Positions 32,075 to 42,619 of a DNA stretch of 64,000 bases are shown piece after piece. Each line of letters begins with the position of its first letter. The stretch's first letter is position 1. The notes under the pieces were generated by a model, which searched no databases, was not told the DNA's origin, and was given only the letters and a program-made list of their open reading frames with translations. Position numbers and translations under genes: made by a program. Origin of the DNA: Leptidea sinapis (taxonomy: Eukaryota > Arthropoda > Insecta > Lepidoptera > Pieridae); the NCBI RefSeq assembly GCF_905404315.1, contig NC_066275.1, positions 2,046,001-2,110,000 of the forward strand, given 5' to 3'.

Positions 32075-32486
32075 ATTTTTAAATTTGAATATTGATTGAT
32101 ACAATTTGAATTTTTGTTTCAGAATTATATTATATTTCAAATTGATATATTATGGAATCACTGAAAAAATATTTTGCATTTACATTGAAAATATAATAAA
32201 ATTCAAGCGGTATCGAACATCCTCTGTCACTTATCCTATATTACCTGCCATGACAGGGCTGTCGCCCGTTACTTAACTGTCAAAACTCAATCGAGTTCTG
32301 ATGAAATATCACTTACAAATGTCAATCATGAGTTTTATGGTTTAAGGGTCCTGTACATCGCAATGACCGTGTGTTTCCTATATTATATATTAATCTTATC
32401 ATAGCTGTATTTTATGAACTATCAACTCGAAACTTGTTACATAGCATACTGCTTCTTAGTTTTCAAAATACTTAGTCTGTTTTAAT
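32075..32486. other. No recognisable feature
   Basis: Nothing supported, apart from 'atacttagtctg' at about 32468-32479, which resembles the left end of the mariner at 32.87 kb. Confidence 0.4.
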
Positions 32487-32488
32487 GA

Positions 32489-32835
32489 AACACTTTTAAA
32501 GGATTAAAACGCGTGTAATTGTAACGGTTTTACAGTAGATGTTTGCTGACACTGACAAATTTACTGACAGAAAGAAGAGGACACTGTCAGTAAATTTTGC
32601 CAAAAACCATCTGTGTACAGCAAATACCACCTCCGAGGAAATAAATGGCGCTAAACTTCATAATGACAACTATGACAAATACTATCTTTGACTCACTTCA
32701 TCTGCAGTCCCCCTGAAAACGAGATCTGGAAAGTTCTTGAAACGTCTGGTTAGCTAAAATAATAATGTAACTGTTACGCAAACATCTAATGTAAAACCGT
32801 TACAATTACACGCGTTTTAATCCTTTAAAAGTGTT
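32489..32835. mobile_element. MITE with about 58-bp inverted ends
   Basis: Left arm 32489-32545 and right arm 32778-32835 match with one clear mismatch ('aacacttttaaaggatt', 'acgcgtgtaattgtaacgg'). The interior has further short inverted repeats around 'actgacaaatttactgacag'. No coding capacity. Target duplication unclear. Confidence 0.85.
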
Positions 32836-32871
32836 TTATTTAAATGTGTAACACTCGCGGTAATCAAAGAA

Positions 32872-33813
32872 AATACCTTACTTAGTCTGGCCATAAATAC
32901 TCTTATAATTAAAAATAAACAAAATATTGCATTTGAATTTGGAACCTGTCATTGTTTGCGATGTTATAATGGAGTGGGTTGATAAAGAGAACCGAATCTC
33001 TGTGATTGCATTACACAAAGTAGGTATGGAACCAAATACAATTTTTAAAACTCTCTATACGCTTGGTATTAGTAAAATGTTTGTGTATTTCGGGCTATTA
33101 ATATGTACATTGAGACCTCCTCTGTTTGTGACGGGAAAAGATCTGGCTGTCCACTAAGTGTTCGTACGAAAAAGGTGGTCAAACCAGTAATGGAAGTCGA
33201 ACTCTTTCGAAGAAATCCTGTCCGAAAGAAAAATATTTTATCTCGGGAGATGAAGATAGCACCTAGAACCATGTCGCGTATTTTAAAAGATGACTTAGGA
33301 CTTGGAGCCTATAAGAGACGTACTGGTCATTTCTTAACTGATAATTTAAAAAATAATAGGGTGGTAGAATCGAAACTACTGAAGCGGTACGCAAAGGGAG
33401 GTCACAGAAAATTTTTGCTTACGGATGAGAATTTCTTTACAATTGAGCAACATTTTAACAAACAAAATGACTGTATTTATGCTCAAAGCTCTAAGGAAGC
33501 TTCCCAATTGGTCAGCAGAGTGCAACGTGGGCACTATCCGACTTCAGTGATGGTTTGGTACAGTATTAGCTAGAATATTAGCCGTCCCGATCTTAATCCG
33601 CTGGTTATGATTTATGGTCAGTTTTAAAGAGTACGGCTTGTTCTAAGCACCATGATAATTTGGAGTCCCTAAAACAATGCGTACGATTGGCAGTGAAGAA
33701 TTTTCCAATGGAAAGTGTGCGTGCTTCTATTGATAACTGGCCTCAACGTTTAAAGGACTGTATTATAGTCAATGGAGACCACTTCGAAAAAGTTTAATAT
33801 ATTTTAAATCAAA
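32872..33813 (+). pseudogene. Tc1/mariner-type transposase, internally deleted
   Basis: Starts with a left-end sequence 'cttagtctggccataaatac'. The N-terminal frame includes VIMEWVDKENRISVIALHKVG. After a frameshift near 33100 it reads GCPLSVRTKKVV, RRNPVRKKNILSREMKIAPR, LGLGAYKRRTGHFLTDNL and LLTDENFFTIEQHFNKQND (the first catalytic Asp). The domain then stops after YPTSVMVWYSIS and jumps to DLNPL at about 33590, so the middle with the second Asp is gone. The end (HDNLES, RASIDNWPQRLKDC) is present to about 33795. It cannot be active. The right terminal repeat is not visible. Confidence 0.85.
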
Positions 33814-33814
33814 A

Positions 33815-34775
33815 AAAATATCATATAACCACCGCGCATTGGTACAGATATAGATACTAATGTTATATGTAAATATATAAATATCTGCCTAAATACGTCA
33901 CTAAAATGGCAGCCTGTCCCTTGGCAACGCGTGGGGATTATATTAAGCCTTTATAACAAGATGACCCTTAAATCGAGCACCAATAAAACTACAGACAAAG
34001 TTAACTCAATGCAGTCAACAATTTAAACGTTTATAGCTCGCCCGAACTAATTAAGATTCACTCGCTCGCCCAGAGACAATAAACAAAATTTTCGCTCGAA
34101 CCACCAGTGAAAATATATTCCACACCTACCGCTTCCCGCGGGTGAGTTTTAAAAACTTCCCTGACCTTATTCGAAGCATTAATTAAACGAAACGGGCCTA
34201 ATTCCGCGAAACATTTTTCAGAGTAATTGAAATAAATGTTTTTTTTTATTTATTCTGCGATACATTCCGAACACTAAGCAACTGTTAACAGTTGTTTACT
34301 ATGTTGTTTACATTTTGAATATTATATTTTGTTTATAATTACTAAATTTAGTTATCGTTCTTTCACTATTCATTATATTTTTTTCATACATCATGGCTAA
34401 CCCCTCATTTTTAAGTAATTTTACTTTTTTTTTTAAATATTACGAAGCGAAGACGAGCAAACTGTCAGAATGTTTAATTTCTTGCTATATAATTTTAGGT
34501 TTTATAGAATAAATGACAGAAGCACAATATATTATTTTTTCAGAAAAGACAATTTTAATTACATTCAAACTCTTCAATCGGATTTTTTTAAATATATTTG
34601 GTGGTATATTTATGTCACTTAATTAATATAATATTATTATTCAAACACAGACATATTATATTTATATCAGTATAGTTTTCGTTGATCAAGTATTTTTTAC
34701 TTAATCCACAAAAAATTCTAAAGTGAAAATAAATTTGGGGAATGTACCTCTAAAATGTTTAGTACAAAATATTCT
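33815..34775. other. No recognisable feature
   Basis: Unique-looking sequence, somewhat richer in CpG at 33900-34200. No supported gene. Confidence 0.4.
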
Positions 34776-34776
34776 T

Positions 34777-35117
34777 ACCAGTGGGTGGATCCTTTGCATA
34801 GGATGCGGGCTACATTATGGGTACCACAACGGCGCCTATTTCTGCCGTGAAGCAGTAATGTGTAAACATTACTGTGTTTCGGTCTGAAGGGCGCCGTAGC
34901 TGTGAAATTACTTAAAAATTCTTTTTCTTACTTATTCTATTATTATTATTCTAATTCTTACAAATGAAACTTAACATCTTATGCCTCATGGTGACGAGCG
35001 TATTGCCGCTCAGAATTTTTGTGTTTCTAAAGAATCCTGAGTGGGCATTGTAATGGGCAATCAATTACCATCAGCTGAACGTCCTGCTCGTCTCATCCGT
35101 TATTATCATAAAAAAAT
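34777..35117 (+). repeat. Short A-tailed repeat, copy 5
   Basis: Forward orientation. It has a 47-bp AT-rich insertion at about 34912-34970 that replaces the usual 'gggc' before 'aaatgagactt'. Confidence 0.85.
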
Positions 35118-35520
35118 ACTGATACACCTAGATTATATAAAAATATGAGATATATTAATAAAAATCAAATAATATAAGAACTGATAAACTAAATTTTCTA
35201 CTAAATTTTATTGCTATGTGTCATGTTAATCTTCTTAAGAATTTCATTAGTTACCAAATTTTAATCAATTTTCTATTTGAATTACTTAATTAAATAAGGC
35301 TTTATTGTATACAATAAACTTTTGTTTTATTACACTAGTAAGCTCTCCCTTGTTACAAACTTCTTTACTTTATTACTTAGATCAAAGAAAATATATTTCT
35401 GTCTTATATTATAACTCTTCTTATTCGCACTCCTTTGACACTTAAATTAAACTATGCAGTTTCAAAAGTTACATAATTTCTCATTATTTAATTTTAACCT
35501 TCTTTCGTAACGGATAGGGT
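35118..35520. other. No recognisable feature
   Basis: AT-rich spacer. Confidence 0.5.
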
Positions 35521-35523
35521 TAT

Positions 35524-35633
35524 ATAAAAAGGCATAAAAGGCATTTATGTTTTCAAAATTGATGCCTTTAGAAATCTTTTTGATGTCATTTCTAAAACTA
35601 CCACCGCGACCGCTTCGGAAACAAATGGCGCTG
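35524..35633 (-). mobile_element. Daphne-like 3' end, third copy
   Basis: Reverse complement of the tail seen at 20380-20476: 'aaaaggcataaaaggcattt', 'ctttttgatgtcatttct' and 'cgcttcggaaacaaatggcg'. Only about 110 bp of the 3' UTR, strongly 5'-truncated. Confidence 0.8.
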
Positions 35634-35639
35634 TGATAT

Positions 35640-36065
35640 ATCGAGATATAGAGATTTACTCAAAAATTTGTGGTAGGCTCTTTTAGATGATAAGTTACTT
35701 CACTTCCTAAATTATTGTCATGTTTTGAGAAATTCAACAAAAACCCTTGTGGATTCCACCTACCCCCGACGCTGCAGGGGTAATCGTAATTACTAAGTAA
35801 TTGTAATTGTAATAGCTGTCACTCAATTTATACGAATAAGTAGGTCCCCAAATGGTTTAAAAAATCTAGATAATTAAACGTTTCCTAAATCCGGCTCTCA
35901 CATTTTATTCAACAATAAAGTTCGTTCATCCATAAGCATTTTTAGCTGTAGTGCGATGCATCCCTTTGAGACACATGATTGTTTTCTACCATCGTCACTT
36001 TTTTTCATTTGTCCATTAAGTAACACTATAATATTACCTTCGTAGGTCTTACTAATAAAAACTAA
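35640..36065. other. No recognisable feature
   Basis: Nothing supported. Confidence 0.5.
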
Positions 36066-36067
36066 CC

Positions 36068-36095
36068 CCCTTATTCATAATCGTCTGCTAACTTA
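36068..36095. repeat. Single MITE end
   Basis: 'cccccttattcataatcgtc' matches the left end of the MITE at 41784-41931. The rest is missing because the Jockey C sequence follows. Confidence 0.6.
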
Positions 36096-36272
36096 CTTAG
36101 CCCTGTACTTTTCCCGGGGCGTAAAAAGAATAGGGGAGTCCCAGGCCCATGGGTGTCGTAAGAGGCGACTAAGGGCTTTTTAGAAGTGGGAGAGTCACGC
36201 TGCCGTCTTTTGACGTCAGCACAATCGGGCCAGACTCGTCCGGGTTAATTACCACACTCGCACAGAATACCG

Positions 36273-36307
36273 GCGTGAAGTAGCGGCCTAGTGCCGCTAC
36301 TTCACGC
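36273..36307 (+). promoter_or_regulatory. Perfect 15-bp hairpin in the Jockey C leader
   Basis: Arms gcgtgaagtagcggc (36273-36287) and gccgctacttcacgc (36293-36307) with the loop ctagt, 46 bases before the ORF2 ATG at 36354. A decayed version lies at the same place in element A. Role unknown; it might affect ORF2 translation. Confidence 0.6.
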
Positions 36308-36353
36308 GAGTGTCGAGGACCGGTGGCCATTCCCCCCCCCCCTCCACCCGAAT

Positions 36354-36865
36354 ATGACAGCGGTACTTAAAAAGAATTTACCCCAGGAGGGTACCGGCTC
36401 TACCAGAGTTGGAGAATCCCTCCCCGGGCACTCTAGCTCGGGCTGCCCTTCGTATTCTGGGGAGGGCACAGAACCGCGCATGACCAAGGACAAACGAGGC
36501 AGTATCACCACGGCACCCCGCTCCACACTTTACGTGGACTTTTGCAATATCAGGGGAATTCACTCCAATTTAAACGCCGTCCACCACCACCTTGAGACGG
36601 CGCAGCCGGCCTTGTGTTTCCTTACTGAGACGCAGATGCATATCTAGACCTAGCGATACGTCATATTTAACGTACCCCGGGTACAAAATTGAGCACAATT
36701 TTTTGCCTCATGCCGGGGTATGTGTGTACGTTAGGGAGGATATCTGCTGTCGCCGTCTCGGCAATTTTGAGGGTATGGACCTGTCCACTCTCTGGCTCCG
36801 CGTAGATTTAGAGGACCGCGTCCGCATCTATGCGTGTGTCTACAGGTCCCATAGTGGTAACACCG
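36354..36865 (+). pseudogene. Jockey C endonuclease, N-terminal half
   Basis: The ATG at 36354 starts MTAVLKKNLPQEG. The first nuclease block is VDFCNIRGIHSNLNAVHHHL, with FLTETQ as the Glu block. A frameshift close to 36640 (stop at 36645-36647) moves it to another frame, which reads YPGYKIEHNFLPHAGVCVYV and RVRIYACVYRSHSGN. It stops at the deletion junction near 36865. Confidence 0.8.
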
Positions 36866-36869
36866 CCGA

Positions 36870-37790
36870 CCATCCCGCGATGTCAGAGCTCTATGCCTGA
36901 AGTACAGTTCAGACAGAAAACTGTTAGGCGATCTCTGTTTTCGTTGGACGTCAGGAAGTCGAGCGGGCCGGATGGCATTTCTCCAATCGTGCTTAGAACG
37001 TGTGCCCCTGAGTTGACGCCGGTGCTAACGCGTTTATTCCGGCACTCTTATTCTAAAGGCGTAGTCCCTGACTCATGGAAGTCAGTCCTTGTCCATCCGA
37101 TCCAAAAAAAGGAGACAGTTCGGATCCGGCAAACTACAGGCCTATTGCTATCACCTCCCTGCTCTTCAAAATCATGGAGAGCATAATTAGCCGCCAGGTT
37201 CTAGTATACCTACAGGGTCACCAGTTGATCAACAACCGACAGTACGGCTTTCGCCATGGTCGGTCGGCAGGTGATCTTCTGGTATACCTAACACATAGAT
37301 GGGCAGCGGCTATTGAAAGCAAGGGAGAAGGCCTGGCAGTTAGCCTGGATATAGCGAAGGCCTTTGATCGTGTATGGCACAAGGCGCTCCTCTCCAAACT
37401 TCCATCACTTGGGCTTCCCGAGAGCTTGTGCAAGTGGTCCACTCCAGCTTCCTCACTGGGCGCAGCATACAGGTCGTTGTCGACGGATATTGCTCGAACC
37501 CGAAACCCGTGAATGCTGGAGTGCCCCAAGGCTGTGTGCTGTCTTCCACGCTGTTTCTTCTGCATATCAATGATATGTTGGACACCTCCAACATTCATTG
37601 CTATGCAGACGATAGCACTGGTGATGCCGTATACACTGGCCATGCAGGTCTCTCTCGGGAAATCGTCGACCAGTGCCGGGAGAAACTTGTGTCTTCTATC
37701 GAGTCCTCTCTTGAGAAGGTCGCGGAATGGGGAAAATTGAACCTTGTCCAATTTAACCCCCAGAAGACTCAAGTTTGCGCGTTTACGGTT
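36870..37790 (+). pseudogene. Jockey C reverse transcriptase, three frames
   Basis: Motifs in order: SSGPDGISPIVLRTCAPELT, a frameshift at about 37110 in an A-run, then NYRPIAITSLLFKIMES, YGFRHGRSAGDLL and LDIAKAFDRVWH; a second frameshift at about 37433; then AGVPQGCVLSS and CYADDSTGD (Asp pair at about 37608-37613) and NLVQFNPQKTQVCAF. Sequence ends at about 37790, without the C-terminal region or 3' UTR. Confidence 0.85.
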
Positions 37791-37794
37791 TTGG

Positions 37795-38160
37795 GGGAAT
37801 TAAATTTCAAAAGCAGCATTATAGGTTTTTTATTTGCTTTTGCCTGATAATATTATTGCTTGAAATTTTAATTCAAAATAATATTAATAAACTTGAAACC
37901 TAGTAATAATATTATATTATTATGTTAAATTAACGAGTTATTTATTTTTAAAATGTAATTGAATTGTATTTATACCTAATTTTTGTTTATTAACTTCACA
38001 ATACTAAGCCTTAATGTCTAAATTGAATTGTAAAGAAGTCATCATTTCTCCTTATACTTATGTTACTTTTTAAATCATCAGCCATCAAAATTTTGAGTTT
38101 TAAATTACGATATTACGATCGTCATTAATAAATATAATAAAGAGGAAAGGCCTTCATGGG
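37795..38160. other. No recognisable feature
   Basis: AT-rich spacer between Jockey C and the mariner. Confidence 0.5.
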
Positions 38161-38163
38161 GCA

Positions 38164-39416
38164 CACTAAAAGTTTTGCACTTCTAGCTAATCAGAACTAT
38201 TTGAATTTCGAATGTTATATTTTTTGGAAAGTTGCAATCTTCTTACTAATAAAAAAAACAATTTGTGGGAAATCATTTGTCAATTGTTTTTTATCACACA
38301 TCAAAGTTCTGCGTACGCAACGAAAATGGAATTAAGCCGAAAAGCTTTAAGAGCGATGATTCTTATGATTTTATAAGTTCTCTCTCTCCGGAAGACTGTG
38401 AGCGGCACAGTCTTAAAATGCTTTTGGGAGAGAAGCACCTTGCTTGAGCACCGTGAGGCGGTGGTTTGCTGAATTTGAGAGAGGTCGGGATTTTTTACAT
38501 CACGAATTTCGTGAAGGGTGGCCTTCAACTGCCGTCAACGAAAATTATGTTGCTACTGTTAAGCGGCTAATTGAAGAAAACCCGCGGATTACCTATGAGA
38601 CAATTCGAGGATTATTGGGGATTGGTATGAGCCAAATTCAGCATATTTTACACGAAGAATTGGAAGTTCGGAAACTTTGCTGTCTTTGAATGCCTCATGA
38701 ACTGACAGCGGAGCAGGTAGCTAGAAGGTAGGAGCTGGCTCGCGTGGAATGGTGCTCACAGATGCTAATGAAGTATTACCACGGACATTCAAATGCTGTT
38801 TATGACATTGTCAGAGGAGAAGAAACGTGGATTTATTGTTTTGAAACTGAAAAAAAAAAAAAAAAACAGCAATCCTGTGAATGGGTTTTTGCCAACACAG
38901 GCCAACAAAAGTGAGGCAGGCGAGAAACGTTGGTAAAAAAATGAACGATATTTTTCTCAGCTACGGGTCCCATCTGCACAATTTCACTTGAAGATCAAAA
39001 GAGTGTAAATGCCGAGTGGTATTCTGCCATTCACTTACCCTGGGTTTTAAAAAAGTTCGCGACGGACGACCAAAAAGCCGCGTTCTACTACATCATGACA
39101 ACGCAACACCGAAAAATTACAACTCGTCAACCATCCTATACATAACCCCACATAGCACCCCCGTAATTTCTGGTTTTTCCCCAAAATTAAAGATTTGATG
39201 AGAGTGTTCACTTTAACCAACTCCGAAGAGACAGTGATAGCGTTCAATCAGCACGTAGAAACCTTGCCTTCAGATCTGTGGTCCTCCTGTTTTAAAAAAT
39301 ATTTCCATCGCATGAAAAAATTTTTAAAATGTAAAGGAGAGTATTTTGAAAAGCAATAAACATAATATTTTGGTTATAACATGTTGTTTTTTTTAAGTTA
39401 CGCAAAACTTTTAGTG
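38164..39416 (+). pseudogene. Mariner element with broken transposase
   Basis: Ends 'cactaaaagttttgc' (38164-38178) and its complement (39402-39416) are inverted. The transposase reads STVRRWFAEFERGR, IEENPRITYETIRGLLGIGM, EETWIYCFETE (first catalytic Asp position, here Glu-Glu-Thr, where relatives have DE), LLHHDNA (second Asp) and SDLWSSCFKKYFHRMKKFLK at the end. Stops and frameshifts are spread over it, including one in an A-run near 38855. Spacing and motifs fit the mariner D,D34D type. Confidence 0.85.
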
Positions 39417-39419
39417 ATT

Positions 39420-40005
39420 GTAGCAAAGCTAAGAAGCACTCATGTACATTAAAATATAAATCTAGGTAATTATTTTAATGAAAGTCCCGCTTCCCTCGTA
39501 GGTTTGACTTGACAATTGCTTGTGAACTATGGATATGTTTACAGAGGGCGATCCAAATTTATTGCAGTATTTTGTACAACAACTCGCTATTTTTCCAGAT
39601 CAATGAAAGTGGTTCTGAAAATGGAATGTATACATTATGTATTAGTCTTCTTGGTAAGGAAGATAAGCCACTATGATGGGGTAGACGCTTTCGGTAACTA
39701 GTAATACTTCAATTTCATATTTGAATATTAGAAGTTCAATTTTAAGTGAAAGAGATCTCCCGGTGCGACATTCCATAAAAGGGTAAACAAAATATTCTAA
39801 ACTATTAATTCCTCTTATATAATGCATTATCTTTTGATATTAGACAATACCATTTTTTTCTGATTTAAAAAAATATGTATCATGTAGGTAATATATCGAT
39901 ATTATTTTCAGGATGGCATTCGATTGAATGAAATTTCTTATTGATTGTTCTGAATCAGTTTTAAAGAGAAAACACTAATTTAAATTGAGAAGAGTTTCTT
40001 TTTTC
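39420..40005. other. No recognisable feature
   Basis: AT-rich spacer. Confidence 0.5.
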
Positions 40006-40007
40006 AC

Positions 40008-40210
40008 CATTTCAGTAGAAAGACGTCCACTGCTGGATGCCTAGAGATCCCCTAATGATCTTTACGATAATCGGTCCTGCACTGCTCTCATCCAAGCTAT
40101 CCCAGCGATATTGACCAGATCGTCGTACAACATTGTGTCTAGTACGTGTTCTCTCTCTGTTCATTTGAGGATTTTACTGCCCCAACGGCTATTTTGTCCT
40201 TCGACCTAGT
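40008..40210 (-). mobile_element. RTE-like ORF C-terminal fragment, second copy
   Basis: Resembles 8136-8460 ('atcggtcctgc', 'tcatccaa', 'ttgaccagatcg', 'ccccaacgg'). More decayed, with no open frame. Confidence 0.55.
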
Positions 40211-40214
40211 GGTC

Positions 40215-40675
40215 TGCTCACTATCACTTCACATTCACAGTAAAGTAAAAGTAGTAGTAGGGGGCACGATAGATCTACAGATTTTAGTACTCATTTCCCC
40301 AGTAATAATAATAATAAATGATAAATTAACAAATATACTGAACTGAAGGTTGAAGTGGCTAGAATCTGGAACCAAAATAAAGTATACGTAATTCCAATAG
40401 TCCTTTCTACCACAGGTGTTATTCCAAACCATCTGTTAATCTCAAACAACTAGAATTAAAGGATACTTTTTTCATCACCTTACAATAAGCCGCTATCTTA
40501 AATACATGCCGAATCGTTAGAAAGTTCTAACAAATTGACGAACACGACATTCCACCCGACATAAATTTAACACACCACACGCTGCATTTACTTGGTTTCG
40601 ACCCGTAAATGCAGGCAAACCAGCGAAAGGCTGAGAAAAAATATAAAAATAAAAAAAATTATAATAATAAAGATA
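40215..40675. other. No recognisable feature
   Basis: Nothing supported. Confidence 0.5.
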
Positions 40676-40677
40676 AT

Positions 40678-41390
40678 AGGGTCAAATTGGACTGAATTCG
40701 GGCGGCCCCTATGCCAAGAATGCATTGCAAAGTCCCGATTTTGGAATCAAGTTTGTGGGTGCTATCGCGGCAGATGTTAGTTAGCACGGCTGGTGTAAGA
40801 AACAAACCCGTACCTACTGTCCTCTGTACAGTAATAAATATCACTGATATGCATCATAATAAATGATATATTTTTTTTTTATGGAATAGGAGGACAAACG
40901 AGCGTACGGGTCACCTGTTGTTAAGTGATCACCGCCACCCACAATCTCTTGCAACACCAGAGGAATCACAGAAGCGTTGCCGGCCTTTAAGGAAGGTGTA
41001 CGCGCTTTTTTTTGAAGGTACCCATGTCGTATCGTCCCGGAAACACCGCACAGGGAAGTTCATTCCATAGCTTTGTAGTACGTGGCAGAAAGCTCCTTGA
41101 AAACCGCACTGTGGAGGACCGTCACACATCCAGATGGTGGGGATGATATCCTAGCTTGTGGCGTGTCGTGCGAAGGTGGAATTCGGCGGCAGGAATCAAG
41201 TTAAACAGCTCTTCGGAACACTCCCCGTGATAAATGCGGTAGAAGACACACAATAAAGCGACGTCTCTACGCAACGCCAAGTGATATGCAGAAGACACAG
41301 CGTAAGGTAACACCAATTTGACGCAGACACCATGTTTATGAGTTGTTAAATCAGAGGATGCATCGTATATACCTACTTCGAGGAGCCATA
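40678..41390 (-). mobile_element. Decayed Jockey RT fragment, split
   Basis: 40678-40869 and 41282-41390 align with consecutive parts of element A around its RT catalytic site ('caaattggactgaattcggg', 'agtaataaatatcactgata', 'tgatatgcagaagacacag'). A Jockey 3' end (40870-41281) is inserted between them. Confidence 0.7.
40870..41281 (-). mobile_element. Jockey-type 3' end inserted in a Jockey RT fragment
   Basis: Begins at the T-run 40871-40880 (poly(A) on the minus strand) and reads LALRRDVALLCVFYRIYHGE, SEELFNLIPAAEFH, then FPGRYDMGTFKKSAYTFLKG. 'tgatat' at 40864-40869 and 41282-41287 is a probable target duplication. Confidence 0.75.
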
Positions 41391-41394
41391 ATGC

Positions 41395-41780
41395 GAGCGG
41401 CTAAGGTGTGTGTATCCAAATCAATTATACAAACAATCGAATACCTAATTTCTATTTACGATTGTTCTACAATTATAAAGCAGAGAGGCACACAGGCGGG
41501 TTAATTAATTATTATGATGGTTTGATTGTATATCACTCAATTGAATACTCAACAAGATACATGATATTTGCTAGGATATGATTTTATTCCATAATATACG
41601 TACTTTGCATAATTTTTGGCAAAAATTAAATCTACAACGAGTTATGGTTTGCTTAATATTATTCGGCTGCTATCAAAAGTTGCTTGTAAATAACTATATA
41701 TTAAATTTAAGTGAGTTTTTCTTTATGACTTAGATGTCAGTAGAAATCACTCACTTTAGATTTCTATAAATATTGGAGAC
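41395..41780. other. No recognisable feature
   Basis: Nothing supported. Confidence 0.5.
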
Positions 41781-41783
41781 ATA

Positions 41784-41931
41784 CCCCCTTATTCATAATA
41801 GTCTGCTAACTTAAAGCATTGCTAATTCTCACTCTGTCTTCTTCTATTGACCTAAGTCAGAATGAGAAAAATCACTCCTAAGCGGCTGTTTAAAGTTAGC
41901 GGACCATTATGAAAAAGGGGGATAATATATG
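41784..41931. mobile_element. Short MITE, about 148 bp
   Basis: Ends 'cccccttattcataatagtc' and '...ggaccattatgaaaaaggggg' are inverted over about 35 bp, including 'tgctaacttaaa' and 'tttaaagttagc'. Flanked by 'ata' on both sides, a possible 3-bp duplication. Confidence 0.8.
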
Positions 41932-42247
41932 CCTACATAACTTCGCAATCAATAACAATTCATAAGTAAAAAAGCTTACCTATACAAATGATAGTGACCC
42001 TCGAGCCTTTTCATTGAAAATATTTTAAAAATACTCCACCTACTCAACGGATCTGTGAAAAAATTTAATGGACCAATTACTGTAAATGATTGTAAAGGTA
42101 ATTAGAATAATTGGTTTGTTTGTTGCCTTTCACACGTAATTTGAAATTGGATGACTTTCAGTTATGGCTTGAATAAAATTTTTGGATTCGTTGAAATAAG
42201 CAATTAACCTTTCCCAAATTTGAATAGTCATAGCTTTTTATAAAAGA

Positions 42248-42616
42248 CTAGCTGACCCAGCAAACGTTGTACTGCCATCATAGTATCATCATCAACTGTA
42301 GTTAATCTATCAACTATAGGTAGCTAAAATTATGTTTGTTTTTTTAACTCCTGAGAAAGTTAGACAGATACAAAGATTATAATTAGTTATTCATTTTAAA
42401 CTATTCTTTCAATTTGATTTCTGAACGACAGGGGACACATCAAAGGAAAAACAAAATTGTTGTTTTTTTTAAATTCCGAACATTTTCATATTTATTCACC
42501 TTTAAAACCTTCTCTGGACTTCCACAAATAATTCAAAACCAAAATTAGCCAAATTGGTCCGAGGTCTCGAGTTTTAGCGAGACTAACGAACAGCAATTCA
42601 TTTTTATATATATAGA
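42248..42616 (-). mobile_element. Helitron-type non-autonomous element
   Basis: On the minus strand it starts TCTATATATATAAAAA and ends gctgggtcagCTAG, with A before the 5' TC and T after the CTAG, exactly the Helitron rule. A short gctg/cagc stem precedes CTAG. Its end is shared with the plus-strand copy at 45376-45658. No coding capacity. Confidence 0.7.
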
Positions 42617-42619
42617 TTG

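Larger units (their letters stand above)
36100..37790 (+). mobile_element. Jockey element C, internally deleted and 3'-truncated
   Basis: Same family as element A. Order: leader (36100-36353), endonuclease N-terminal half (36354-36865), then directly the RT from its N-terminal region (about 36870) to just past the catalytic site, ending at about 37790. The nuclease motifs GDFN and SDH and the RT C-terminus are absent. Losing the 3' end is unusual for a retrotransposed copy and points to a later deletion or rearrangement. Confidence 0.85.
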
